Shown: piece by piece, positions 24,996-32,829 of the stretch
How positions within the stretch are numbered: the stretch's first letter is position 1
How the letters are laid out: each line of letters starts with the position of its first letter
Source: PFL35 sp041550515
Lineage (GTDB): Archaea > Thermoplasmatota > E2 > DHVEG-1
DNA length: 39,151 nucleotides
NCBI GenBank assembly: GCA_041550515.1
Contig: JBFEOQ010000010.1
Coordinates: 1-39,151, forward strand
Reading direction: 5' to 3'
The notes under the pieces: generated by a model
What the model was told of the DNA's origin: nothing
Database searches by the model: none
What the model saw: the letters and a program-made list of their open reading frames with translations, nothing else
Position numbers and translations under genes: made by a program

Positions 24996-25856
24996 TTATT
25001 TTTTAGAATTGATTAATTTTGATAAACTATTAATTTTTAATTTACTTTTAAATAGAGGTATTTTTTTCTCTCCATAAATTTTAAAATTTTGTTCAAATGT
25101 TTTTTTATTTTTATTAATATAAAAAATACCTAAGGTTAATTTATCCTTTTGGATAGATTTTTTAAAAGCCTCAATTCTATTTATTAAATTATAACTCTCA
25201 CTCAAATAATAGGTGTTTTTTTTAAACCAATCAAAAGTATTAATTTTGTTGAATGTTACACAAGGTTGTAGAATATCAACTATAGAGAATCCTTTATGTT
25301 TAATTGCTTTTTTTAATATATTTATTGTCTCTTTAACATCACCAGAAAATGCTCTTGCCACAAATGAGGCATTAAGAGCTATAGCAGTTGATATAGGATT
25401 AAATGGTTCTAATATTACTCCATTAACTTGAATTGGTGTTTTAAATCCAATTTCACTAGTAGGAGAAGCTTGACCCTTTGTAAGTCCATAAACCATATTG
25501 TTATGTATAATGTTGGTTATATTTGGATTTCTACGTATGGCATGTATAAAATGATTTCCACCCTCTCCATACATATCGCCATCTCCACTCTCTGCTATTA
25601 CCGTGAGATTGGGATTTGCAATTTTAATTGCTGTTGCTGGTGGAAGTGTTCTACCATGTAATCCATTGAAGTAATTGGTTTTAAAATATTGTGGTATTTT
25701 TGCTGCTTGTCCAATACCAGATACAACTACAAGTTGATTTGGTGATATATCTAGTTCTGATAGTGTTTGTTTCATGATATTTAATATTGAGTAATTACCA
25801 CATCCGGGACACCAAGCAATATCTATATTATTCAAGTTAAAGGAATTTTTATTCAT
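24996..25856 (-). CDS. korB: 2-oxoacid:ferredoxin oxidoreductase, beta (TPP-binding) subunit
   Basis: A 286-residue thiamine-diphosphate subunit. DIAWCPGCGNYSILNIM at the N-terminus, VVSGIGQAAKIPQYF, NGLHGRTLPPATAIKIANPN and the TPP/Mg motif ESGDGDMYGEGGNHF with NIIHNNMVYGLTKGQASPTS are diagnostic of the OFOR beta chain. It decarboxylates 2-oxoacids with coenzyme A and passes electrons to ferredoxin. The ATG starts two bases after the alpha subunit stop, with GGAG inside the last codons of that gene, so expression is coupled. No separate delta (ferredoxin-like) subunit gene is present, as in two-subunit archaeal enzymes. Substrate preference (2-oxoglutarate versus pyruvate or others) is not decidable by eye. 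Confidence 0.9.
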   Translation of the reverse strand: MNKNSFNLNNIDIAWCPGCGNYSILNIMKQTLSELDISPNQLVVVSGIGQAAKIPQYFKTNYFNGLHGRTLPPATAIKIANPNLTVIAESGDGDMYGEGGNHFIHAIRRNPNITNIIHNNMVYGLTKGQASPTSEIGFKTPIQVNGVILEPFNPISTAIALNASFVARAFSGDVKETINILKKAIKHKGFSIVDILQPCVTFNKINTFDWFKKNTYYLSESYNLINRIEAFKKSIQKDKLTLGIFYINKNKKTFEQNFKIYGEKKIPLFKSKLKINSLSKLINSKK

Positions 25857-25858
25857 AG

Positions 25859-27556
25859 TTAATCTCCTATTATTTTTTGAATTTCTTTAGTTATGGTTTC
25901 AACACTGAAAGGTAAACCGTTGTATTGTAATATTTTATTTTTAATTTCATATCCAGTTTGTTGTCTGATAAGTTTTGAAAATTGTGATGTTGCATTATTT
26001 TCAATTATTATTGTTTTTTCAGCTTTTTTAAGAAATTTTATTGCGTCCTCATGTAATGGGTAAACCTGTTTAAAATGAAGATGAGCAATTTCCTTATTGT
26101 CAATATTTCCCAGTGCTTCTTTGATAATATAATATGTTGAACCCCATCCTATTACCAAAATCTTGTTGTCCTTTTCTCCATTTAAGTCAGGAGGTATTAT
26201 TTCTTTTTTAATTTCTGAATATTTTTTTAAACGTTTTTCTACCATTTTCTTTCTCGTATTCATATCTTCTGTTATTCTTCCATCTTCATCATGTTCATCA
26301 CTATCTATACATACGAATCCATCGCCATATCCCGGTAAACCCCTGGGGGAAATACCGTTTTTTGCCAGTTTATATCTCTTATAGTCTTTGGTGGTTTTGA
26401 TAAAATAATTTTTATTCTTTATTTTACTAAGGTCTAATTTTTGGATATTATAAAATGAATCAAGAAAATATTGATCTGTTAAAATATACACAGGTATTTG
26501 ATATTTATCAGCAAGGTTAAATGCTTTCTGTGTTAGATAAAAACCATCATAAAGAGTACCTGGTGCAAAAATTATTTTCGGAAATTCTCCATGACTTGAA
26601 TAAAGAGCATGTTCTAGATCACCTTGTTCAGTTCTAGTTGGAAGACCAGTAGCTGGTGCAGGTCTCTGACCTAAATGGATGACAACAGGGGATTCAATCA
26701 TACCTGCAAGGCTTACACCTTCTGTCATAAGAGCATATCCCCCACCTGATGTTGTAACCATTCCTCTTGCACCTGCATACCATGCACCTATAACCATGTT
26801 AATTGCTGAAATTTCATCTTCAGCTTGTTCTGCTATTATATTAAATTCATTTGAGTGTTTTGAAATAAAAGTAAGAATACCTGTAGATGGAGACATTGGA
26901 TATGAGGATATGAAATTACATCCTCCAGCTATAGCACCAAGACCAATTGATTCAGAACCATTTAAAATAATATTATTATTTGATTTATTAGGAGGAGTAA
27001 TAATTAGTTTTATTTTATCTTTTTTTATTAGATTATTACCTAATTCATATCCTTTATAAATAGCATTTATATTATTTTTTATTAATTCCTTTTTTTTTCT
27101 TTTAAAAAACTCCTGAATTGTATCTTTTAGAATTGTTTTATTTATTCTACATAATGATGATAGAAATCCTACTGCAATTGTATTTGAATAAATTTTATTT
27201 CCAATCTCTTTTGCAAGTTGAGTAATAGGTACCTTAATCAATTTAGGAGTCTTATTAGTTTTAATATTTTTTTCTTCTCCCAATATTAATGTTTCTTTTG
27301 TTATTCTATTTTGAACATGTTTAACTGCATCATTACTTAATGGTACCAATATATCTACCCTATCGATATATGCTGAAATAGGTTTTGTTGAAATTCTTAT
27401 TTGAGTGGAATTACTTCCTCCTCTAACTCGGGACATGTATTCTTTTGTAGAAAATACATTAAAACCAGCTTTCTTAACGATTATAGTAAAAAGTTGTTCT
27501 ACTGTTTGAATCCCTTGACCAGCTTCTCCACATAAAATGATGGATAAATCCTTCAT
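25859..27556 (-). CDS. korA: 2-oxoacid:ferredoxin oxidoreductase, fused gamma-alpha subunit
   Basis: A 565-residue fusion. Residues 1 to about 185 are the gamma domain (LCGEAGQGIQTVEQLFTIIV, STKEYMSRVRGGSNSTQIR). From about 195 onward is the alpha (pyrimidine-binding) subunit: GSESIGLGAIAGGCNFISSY, YPMSPSTGILTF, AEQAEDEISAINMVIGA and TSGGGYALMTEGVSLAGM. The fused gamma-alpha plus beta arrangement is typical of the two-subunit OFORs described in Sulfolobus and other archaea. The enzyme oxidises 2-oxoacids, for example from amino-acid breakdown, which fits the secreted protease nearby. GTAGGAG precedes the ATG at 27556. It forms a two-gene operon with the beta subunit. Confidence 0.92.
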   Translation of the reverse strand: MKDLSIILCGEAGQGIQTVEQLFTIIVKKAGFNVFSTKEYMSRVRGGSNSTQIRISTKPISAYIDRVDILVPLSNDAVKHVQNRITKETLILGEEKNIKTNKTPKLIKVPITQLAKEIGNKIYSNTIAVGFLSSLCRINKTILKDTIQEFFKRKKKELIKNNINAIYKGYELGNNLIKKDKIKLIITPPNKSNNNIILNGSESIGLGAIAGGCNFISSYPMSPSTGILTFISKHSNEFNIIAEQAEDEISAINMVIGAWYAGARGMVTTSGGGYALMTEGVSLAGMIESPVVIHLGQRPAPATGLPTRTEQGDLEHALYSSHGEFPKIIFAPGTLYDGFYLTQKAFNLADKYQIPVYILTDQYFLDSFYNIQKLDLSKIKNKNYFIKTTKDYKRYKLAKNGISPRGLPGYGDGFVCIDSDEHDEDGRITEDMNTRKKMVEKRLKKYSEIKKEIIPPDLNGEKDNKILVIGWGSTYYIIKEALGNIDNKEIAHLHFKQVYPLHEDAIKFLKKAEKTIIIENNATSQFSKLIRQQTGYEIKNKILQYNGLPFSVETITKEIQKIIGD

Positions 27557-27641
27557 AATCTATTGGTTCTCCTACTATTTATTAACTTTAAATGCCTATT
27601 TTTATTCAAATATATTGTAAAATAATAAGAATATAACGTTT

Positions 27642-27845
27642 TTATCCTTCTCTTCCATCATTACATGGTTCGTCTTTATCAATAAGTCTTGCATGTTCAG
27701 CATGTGCTGGTTGAATGCATATATCCAATGGAAGTTGTTTCATTGGTTTACCACAACACTCAGGCTTTTCCCGGGTTAACTTCTTTATTCTTTTTCCACA
27801 TTCTTCACATTTATAATTTTTTTCTTTCATATTAATCAACTTCAT
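27642..27845 (-). CDS. Small rubredoxin/zinc-ribbon-like protein
   Basis: A 67-residue protein. YKCEECGKRIKKLTREKPEC and CCGKPMKQL give a CxxC...CC arrangement that could bind zinc or iron. A tail PLDICIQPAHAEHARLIDKD, ending DEPCNDGREG, follows. The short CxxC / CCGxPM layout is seen in small archaeal metal proteins, but I do not know a function. Start is uncertain: ATG 27845 gives the length stated, ATG 27830 gives 62 residues beginning MKEKNYKCEEC; neither has a clear ribosome-binding site. It follows the decayed DJ-1/PfpI gene by six bases and may have been its operon partner. Confidence 0.6.
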   Translation of the reverse strand: MKLINMKEKNYKCEECGKRIKKLTREKPECCGKPMKQLPLDICIQPAHAEHARLIDKDEPCNDGREG

Positions 27846-27851
27846 TATTTA

Positions 27852-28141
27852 TTACTTTAATTTATTTGTATTAGCATCGATAAAAGCTGGTAGATCACGA
27901 GGACTTCTACTGCTAATAAGATTATTATCCTCTACAACTTCTTTATTAATATAATTTGCTCCTGAGTTTTTTATCTCCTGAATAATAGATTTCCAAGCGA
28001 TAACCCTACGATCTTTAAGAACATTAGCATTTATCAACAATTGTGGACCATGGCAAATAGAAAAAAACAGGTTAACCTGAATCCATAAAATCTTTAAAAA
28101 ATTTTACAGGTTCATCATGAAATCTAAATTTATAGAAAAAG
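27852..28141 (-). pseudogene. Decayed DJ-1/PfpI family gene (C-terminal half)
   Basis: The last 70 or so codons read SICHGPQLLINANVLKDRR, then AWKSIIQEIKNSGANYINKE, then VVEDNNLISSRSPRDLPAF, the classic DJ-1/PfpI C-terminus including the nucleophile cysteine in ICHGPQ. Immediately upstream, a second frame carries FRFHDEPVKFFKDFMDSG, then an in-frame TAA where the family has lysine, then PV, the next part of the same domain. A run of seven T residues (plus-strand A, around 28060) separates the two frames, so one frameshift and one stop are needed to join them. The N-terminal half is not recognisable. It is therefore a broken gene, not a 62-residue protein. The bases from 28142 to 28376 hold no gene that I can support. 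Confidence 0.75.
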
Positions 28142-28376
28142 AGGTTTTATAGTATCCGTTGAAAATTACGCGGAGATTTTCGATGAGAAAAGTGACGAGA
28201 ATCGGTGAATATATGCACCCATCATAATCACCAAATTATAGCCAAATATTAAAAAGAAAAAGGATTATAGATTTTAGTTTTTATATTATTGTTATTGTTT
28301 TAAATATGATTATTTGAGGGATAAATATACTGTAATTATAATATTATCTAAAATAATTTTTTTATTGGTGTTAAAA

Positions 28377-28592
28377 ATGAAAAATGATGATGAAGAAACG
28401 ACATATGAAGAAAGATTAATTTACAGAAATTGTGAAAAAGATTGGATAGAAAACGTTGAAAAAGGTACTTATATAAGATGCGAAAAAGATAACAATTACA
28501 TGATAAAGCCAGATAATCCATCTAAAAAATTATTATTTGAATGTCCCAAATGTGGGGCACATAATAAAATAGCTAGACTACGGTTACTCTAA
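28377..28592 (+). CDS. Small protein with C-terminal zinc-ribbon half
   Basis: A 71-residue acidic protein starting MKNDDEETTYEERLIYRNC. C-terminal LFECPKCGAHNKIARLRLL has a CxxC knuckle. Two further cysteines (RNCEKD, IRCEKD) lie about 15 residues apart in the first half and could complete a metal site. The ATG at 28377 is chosen over the longer TTG-started frame because the added residues are hydrophobic and lack a ribosome-binding site. Function not recognised. It is 44 bp before the stand-alone Lrp-type domain gene and probably shares its transcript. Confidence 0.5.
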   Translation: MKNDDEETTYEERLIYRNCEKDWIENVEKGTYIRCEKDNNYMIKPDNPSKKLLFECPKCGAHNKIARLRLL

Positions 28593-28636
28593 ATTCATCT
28601 TAAGTTATATATTATGATTATGTCTGGAGAATGTTG

Positions 28637-28873
28637 ATGGAGGGGGCAGAAATCAAAGTTAGTTATATATTAATACAAACAAAACCTGAAAGAGAATACT
28701 ACTTTTATAATAGATTATCAATTGAATCAAAAATAACTGAGTTAAAATCATTATATCGAGAATTTGATATGATAGCAAAAGTTGAAATAGATAATATAAA
28801 ACAACTAGGAAGATTTATAATAAACAAAATTAAATCAATTGATGGTGTAATTGATACAAAAACTTTACAATGA
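28637..28873 (+). CDS. Stand-alone Lrp/AsnC-type ligand-binding (RAM) domain
   Basis: A 78-residue protein, EIKVSYILIQTKPEREYYF to RFIINKIKSIDGVIDTKTLQ, with the alpha/beta sandwich pattern of the Lrp/AsnC effector domain: a first strand with VSYILIQT, a middle DMIAKVEIDN strand and a final strand VIDTKTL. No DNA-binding helix-turn-helix is attached. Stand-alone RAM domains in archaea sense amino acids or partner with full-length regulators. The ATG at 28637 has GGAG seven bases upstream (28626-28629); the ATG at 28631 is too close to it. Confidence 0.7.
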   Translation: MEGAEIKVSYILIQTKPEREYYFYNRLSIESKITELKSLYREFDMIAKVEIDNIKQLGRFIINKIKSIDGVIDTKTLQ

Positions 28874-28881
28874 AAAAAAAA

Positions 28882-29007
28882 TCATTTACCTCCTTTTGCT
28901 TTTGGCAAAGGGCGTATGTTAGATGTTAAGTTGGTGTTAAATAAAACCCTTTTTTTATCATCTTTAAGTAGCATATGGTATTGAAAACCACATTTAGAGC
29001 AAACCAA
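28882..29007 (-). CDS. Possible remnant of a zinc-ribbon protein
   Basis: A minus-strand frame of 41 codons, LVCSKCGFQYHMLLKDDK to RPLPKAKGGK, has one CxxC knuckle with a typical zinc-ribbon context. Its only start is a TTG with no ribosome-binding site, and the upstream frame closes at a stop 27 bases further on. It may be the C-terminal remains of a longer gene or a very small protein. Weakly supported. Confidence 0.25.
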   Translation of the reverse strand: MVCSKCGFQYHMLLKDDKKRVLFNTNLTSNIRPLPKAKGGK

Positions 29008-29011
29008 TTGA

Positions 29012-29140
29012 TATGTTTGTCCAAGTTGGCCCGCCGAAGCTTACCCACCTCAACGGGAGAGATTTTTAGGAGAGTTTGCGAAAATAAGGAAAATCTCATT
29101 TTTTACGGTAATAAAGTCTATCTCACTAAACCCTTTTTTT
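29012..29140 (+). ncRNA. Structured leader element, diverged copy C, upstream of the phosphate permease
   Basis: TCAACGGGAGA at 29050-29060 matches the linker TCAACAGGAGA of copies A and B. It is followed by a different but equivalent hairpin: GAGATTTT (29059-29066) pairs with AAAATCTC (29090-29097). Then comes GGTAATAAAGTCTATCTCAC, the counterpart of GGAAATTAAGTTCTATCTCAC, and a T-run (29134-29139 and on). Stem 1 is only imperfect here (AAGTTGG against CCACCTC). A TATA-like TATTTAAG at 29201-29208 and GGGGAGG at 29224-29230 follow, before the TTG start. The 363-bp gap between the Lrp-type gene and the permease contains this element and little else. Confidence 0.4.
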
Positions 29141-29236
29141 CTTTTTGAAAACTTAATTTTTTGGTAATACTTTTCAACAATATTTACATATAATTAGCGT
29201 ATTTAAGATGAGGACATCTGTTAGGGGAGGTATCCA

Positions 29237-30469
29237 TTGGATTATTCTTTATGGTTAATCATCGGTGGATCTAGTGCTATTGCTTTTTACATGGCTTGGA
29301 GTATCGGTGCAAATGATGTAGCAAATTCAATGGCTACAGCTGTCGGATCGAAAGCTATAAGTTTTAAACAAGCTGTTGTCATTGCGGGTATTCTTAATTT
29401 CATTGGAGCTGTTTTTGTAGGTCCTCATGTAGCTGAAACAATTAAAGGTAAAATCATAAATGTAGATATTATTGCACCCGAGGTTTTATTACTTGGTTTC
29501 ATTTCTTCTCTTCTCGCTGCTGCAATTTGGGTTACCCTTTCTACATGGCGAGAAATGCCAATTTCAACAACTCATTCAATTATTGGGGCATTGATGGGTT
29601 TTGGATTAATTGCAGGTGGATTTTCACTTGTAAATTGGATGAAAGTAGGGTCTGTTGCTGCTAGTTGGTTATTATCCCCTGTAGCTGGATGTATCTTAGC
29701 ATTCATCATTTTTAAGATTATAATTAAATTAATATTTGCTAAGGAAAATCCTGTTGAATCTGCAAAAATAATAGGTCCTCTGATTATTGGTCTAACAGCT
29801 TTTTTGATTGCAGCTTCATTGTTATTAAAAACATCTTTGGGTGAAAGATTACGAATTTCTGATTTTGAAGTAATATTTATTTCATTTGTTATAGCTATTA
29901 TTATTGTATTTATTGGTATAATTTTACTTAGGAAAATTAAATCAAAATATACCGAGGATTATAAAACGGTAGAAGGTATTTTTAGAAAACTCCAGGTTAT
30001 CACTTGTTGTTACGTTGCTTTTTCTCATGGTGCAAATGATGTTGCAAATGCAATTGGACCTGTAGCAGGAATAATACCTCTTGCGAGCACAGGAATGTTA
30101 AATCCCACTGCTCAAATTCCAACTGTCCTTTTAGCTATTGGAGGTTTTGGAATTGCATTAGGTTGTGTGACCTGGGGGAGAAAGGTAATGGAGACTGTAG
30201 GTAAAAAAATAACAAGTTTGAATCACACAAGAGGTTTTTCTGTTGAATTTGCAGCTGCAACTACAGTCCTAATAGCCTCAAAACTGGGTTTACCCATATC
30301 GACATCTCATACTGTTGTTGGAGCAGTAATAGGTGTTGGATTAGCTAGAGGTCTTGAGGCTGTTGATATGACAATTATAAAGAAAATTGTTTTTTCATGG
30401 CTACTTACCTTACCTGCTGCTGCTATAACCTCAGTGGTAATTTATATATGTTTGACATTTATATTATGA
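29237..30469 (+). CDS. pit: Pit-type inorganic phosphate transporter
   Basis: A 410-residue polytopic membrane protein of the PiT family, with the duplicated signature GANDVANSMATAVGSKAI near residue 24 and HGANDVANAIGPVAG near 262. Each is followed by a helix pair ending in PISTTHSIIGALMGFG and PISTSHTVVGAVIGVG. These motifs couple phosphate uptake to a proton or sodium gradient. The start is a TTG with GGGGAGG six bases upstream, and the protein begins right at the first membrane helix (LWLIIGGSSAIAFYMAWSI). It is followed 23 bp later by the DUF47 partner, a standard pair. A copy of the structured leader element lies in its upstream region. Confidence 0.93.
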   Translation: MDYSLWLIIGGSSAIAFYMAWSIGANDVANSMATAVGSKAISFKQAVVIAGILNFIGAVFVGPHVAETIKGKIINVDIIAPEVLLLGFISSLLAAAIWVTLSTWREMPISTTHSIIGALMGFGLIAGGFSLVNWMKVGSVAASWLLSPVAGCILAFIIFKIIIKLIFAKENPVESAKIIGPLIIGLTAFLIAASLLLKTSLGERLRISDFEVIFISFVIAIIIVFIGIILLRKIKSKYTEDYKTVEGIFRKLQVITCCYVAFSHGANDVANAIGPVAGIIPLASTGMLNPTAQIPTVLLAIGGFGIALGCVTWGRKVMETVGKKITSLNHTRGFSVEFAAATTVLIASKLGLPISTSHTVVGAVIGVGLARGLEAVDMTIIKKIVFSWLLTLPAAAITSVVIYICLTFIL

Positions 30470-30492
30470 AATTATAGGAGTGTATGGAATAG

Positions 30493-31191
30493 ATGGTTGA
30501 AAAAAGAGATCATTTTAGAGCCCCTGTATCAGACACATTTAGGAGAAAATCTCCTTTTAGACAATTACTTCTACATATGAAAAAAGTTAGAAAATGTATT
30601 GATATCCTAGAAAAGGGATTAATGATTTATTACAATGGAGATTTTAAATCAATTTCAAAATTATCAAAAGAGGTATCAAAAATAGAACATGAAGCTGATT
30701 TAATTAAAAGTAATATTAGAAATCACTTACCGAAAACAATTTTTATGCCTGTTGATAAAGGTAAATTTTTATGGGCATTAAGAGAAGAAGATAAAATACT
30801 TGATCATGCTGAAAACCTTGTTAAAATGCTTGAAATGAGACATACAAAGATACCAAAAGAATTAAAAGATATGTTCGTCAAACATTTGGAATTAGTTATA
30901 AAAACTGTAAGTACTGTTGAAGATGCAGTAAAACATATAATGAATTTACTTGAAGCAAGTTTTATTCAACGAGAAAGAGAACACGTTAAACAATATATAT
31001 ATAAAGTTCATCAATATGAATGGGAAGCAGACCAAATTAAAATGGATATTAATAAGAAAATATATGAGATTGAAAAGAAATTAGCTCCTATGGAAGTTTA
31101 TCATTTATTAAAAATTGCAGATTGGGTGGATGATATCGCTGATCATTCTGAAAATGTTGCAGATTGGTTAAGATCAATGATTGCAAAATAA
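30493..31191 (+). CDS. DUF47/PhoU-like Pit accessory protein
   Basis: A 232-residue helical protein of the TIGR00153/DUF47 family. Recognisable segments are SPFRQLLLHMKKVRKCIDIL, EVSKIEHEADLIKSNIRNHL, FMPVDKGKFLWALREEDKIL, and LLKIADWVDDIADHSENVAD at the C-terminus. PhoU-like proteins bind metals through E/D-x-x-x-D motifs and modulate phosphate transporters. It directly follows the Pit gene, with ATAGGAG before the ATG. It is the last gene of this small plus-strand operon. Confidence 0.9.
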   Translation: MVEKRDHFRAPVSDTFRRKSPFRQLLLHMKKVRKCIDILEKGLMIYYNGDFKSISKLSKEVSKIEHEADLIKSNIRNHLPKTIFMPVDKGKFLWALREEDKILDHAENLVKMLEMRHTKIPKELKDMFVKHLELVIKTVSTVEDAVKHIMNLLEASFIQREREHVKQYIYKVHQYEWEADQIKMDINKKIYEIEKKLAPMEVYHLLKIADWVDDIADHSENVADWLRSMIAK

Positions 31192-31230
31192 ATAATTGTT
31201 ATAACTAAAAGTATATATTTATAGATATAT

Positions 31231-31360
31231 GGGCTTGAGGATGGTTCGTCAAGTCAACAGGAGAAAAAAAATTCAAGAGAGAACTATTTTTGCCCTCTTG
31301 AATTTCTAGCAATATTGGAAATTAAGTTCTATCTCACTGCAACTCTTCTTTTTATATTTT
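31231..31360 (+). ncRNA. Structured leader/RNA element, copy B, upstream of the beta-lactamase-like gene
   Basis: Stem 1 pairs GGCTTGA (31232-31238) with TCAAGTC (31249-31255). The linker is AACAGGAGAAAAAAAA. Stem 2 pairs TTCAAGAG (31272-31279) with CTCTTGAA (31295-31302), and the loop again contains CTATTTTTGC. GGAAATTAAGTTCTATCTCAC follows, then a T-rich stretch. A TATA-like box TATATATTTATA at 31212-31223 stands just upstream and may be its own promoter. Similarity to copy A continues past the T-run through TTTAACATTTTGTTGTTT (31374) and a second TATA-like box (31435-31447) to the ribosome-binding site GGGAGG at 31492. The 312-bp gap is almost wholly this repeat. Confidence 0.55.
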
Positions 31361-31503
31361 AATATTAAATCAGTTTAACATTTTGTTGTTTTTTACTCTA
31401 TTATTTTAAAATTTGTTGCATTTAATTTGCATAAAAATTAAATATGTAACTTGTATTAATTATTTAAGGAGATAAATTATTCTTCATAAGAGGGAGGAAA
31501 AAA

Positions 31504-32829
31504 ATGAGGAAATATTTTCTAATTTACAAACCTTTTATCTCCAATAAAATAAAAATCAAAATCCTGATTATTTCAATATTTCTAATAATTGCAAATCTAA
31601 ATATTATTAATGCAAGAGAAATTGAGTCCATCAATAGAGAAAGTAAAAATATTAATCTAGATGAGTTTATTTTTGATTTAAAAATTAAATCTTTAATGTT
31701 TTTAGGATCTTATCCCTCTCTATCAATCTGTGCAATAGAAAATAATAATGTTTTATGGTCTAAATTCTATGGTTATTCTGATATATATAAAAAAATCAAA
31801 CCAGACGAAAATACAATTTATATAATTGGTTCAATATCTAAGACAATAACATCAGTTGCGATAATGCAACTATATGAACGAGGTTTTTTCAATCTTGATG
31901 ATGATATAAATAATTACTTGTCTTTTAGTTTGAGGAATCCTAATTATCCAGATATTCCAATAACTTTTCGTATGCTTCTTTCACATAGGTCAAGTATCTA
32001 TGATTATCATCTTTATTCAAGACAAGGAATAATTGAATTAGCCTATTGTTTTCCTATTGCTGAAAATTTATGTGATATAGTTAATGAATTTCTTATTCCA
32101 GGTGGTAGTAAATACCATTCTGAATGTTGGCTTAATTCCAAACCTGGTGAAACAACAGCTTATTCATCATTTGGAATATTAGTACTTTCATATTTAGTTG
32201 AAAAAATTTCAGGTTTAAGTATTGAGGAGTATTGCTTTAAAAACATATTTGAACCATTAAATATGAATAATACATTTTTCCATCCCTCTATAAATAATAC
32301 AATAAATATTGCTATACCATATATTCGTATATTTAGAATGTATATTCCACTGCCACATTTTGATACTAAATGTTTATGTTCAATGGGGGGAGTACATACT
32401 TCAGTTAAGGATTTATCCCATCTCTTAATTGCGTTAATGAATAATGGAGAATATGAGGATGTTTGTATTTTAAAAGAATCAAGTGTAATTGAGATGATTA
32501 ATACTATTTATTCTGAAGAGGTTTTTTATTCACATCTCCCTCATGTATATGGTTTAGGTATCTGGTCAACAGATAAATTTGGTGAAAGACTCTTTGGGCA
32601 TGGTGGTGGTAATCTAGGTTATCTTTGTGATATGTACTGGAATGTTACAAGTAAGAGAGGTTTTATTATGTTTTCAAATCATTGTAATCCTGGTTGTCCC
32701 ACAAATAATCTTGCTAGGCTTAGAATATACCCTAAATTTCATATTATTCGTACAAAACTCGGGGAGACTATTATGAATAAGATAAATAACAATTTATCTT
32801 GTACTGATTTTGGGGGACTTTATGTTTAA
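31504..32829 (+). CDS. Secreted class C beta-lactamase-like serine hydrolase
   Basis: A 441-residue protein with an N-terminal hydrophobic signal or anchor (about 19-36, KILIISIFLIIANLNIIN). The serine beta-lactamase/D-Ala-D-Ala carboxypeptidase fold is indicated by S110-I-S-K113 in IYIIGSISKTITSVAIMQL (S-x-x-K), Y-S-S in TTAYSSFGILVLSYL (the Y-x-N/S motif) and HGGG in LFGHGGGNLGYL (the third motif, KTG-equivalent). Such archaeal proteins cleave ester or peptide bonds in extracellular compounds; antibiotic resistance need not be implied. The ATG has GGGAGG at good spacing. The stop overlaps the UbiA-type gene start by eight bases. Confidence 0.85.
   Translation: MRKYFLIYKPFISNKIKIKILIISIFLIIANLNIINAREIESINRESKNINLDEFIFDLKIKSLMFLGSYPSLSICAIENNNVLWSKFYGYSDIYKKIKPDENTIYIIGSISKTITSVAIMQLYERGFFNLDDDINNYLSFSLRNPNYPDIPITFRMLLSHRSSIYDYHLYSRQGIIELAYCFPIAENLCDIVNEFLIPGGSKYHSECWLNSKPGETTAYSSFGILVLSYLVEKISGLSIEEYCFKNIFEPLNMNNTFFHPSINNTINIAIPYIRIFRMYIPLPHFDTKCLCSMGGVHTSVKDLSHLLIALMNNGEYEDVCILKESSVIEMINTIYSEEVFYSHLPHVYGLGIWSTDKFGERLFGHGGGNLGYLCDMYWNVTSKRGFIMFSNHCNPGCPTNNLARLRIYPKFHIIRTKLGETIMNKINNNLSCTDFGGLYV

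Noticed and set aside
26679..27059. 126-codon plus-strand ORF inside korA
   Set aside because: Antisense to conserved OFOR alpha motifs; low-complexity hydrophobic product without a start signal.
28161..28203. Alternative hairpins (GAAAAT with ATTTTC; GATTTTC with GAGAATC) and C/D-box-like TGATGA/CTGA elements
   Set aside because: Stems are short and mutually exclusive, and no box C and D pair with correct spacing is present; may be part of the decayed DJ-1/PfpI gene.
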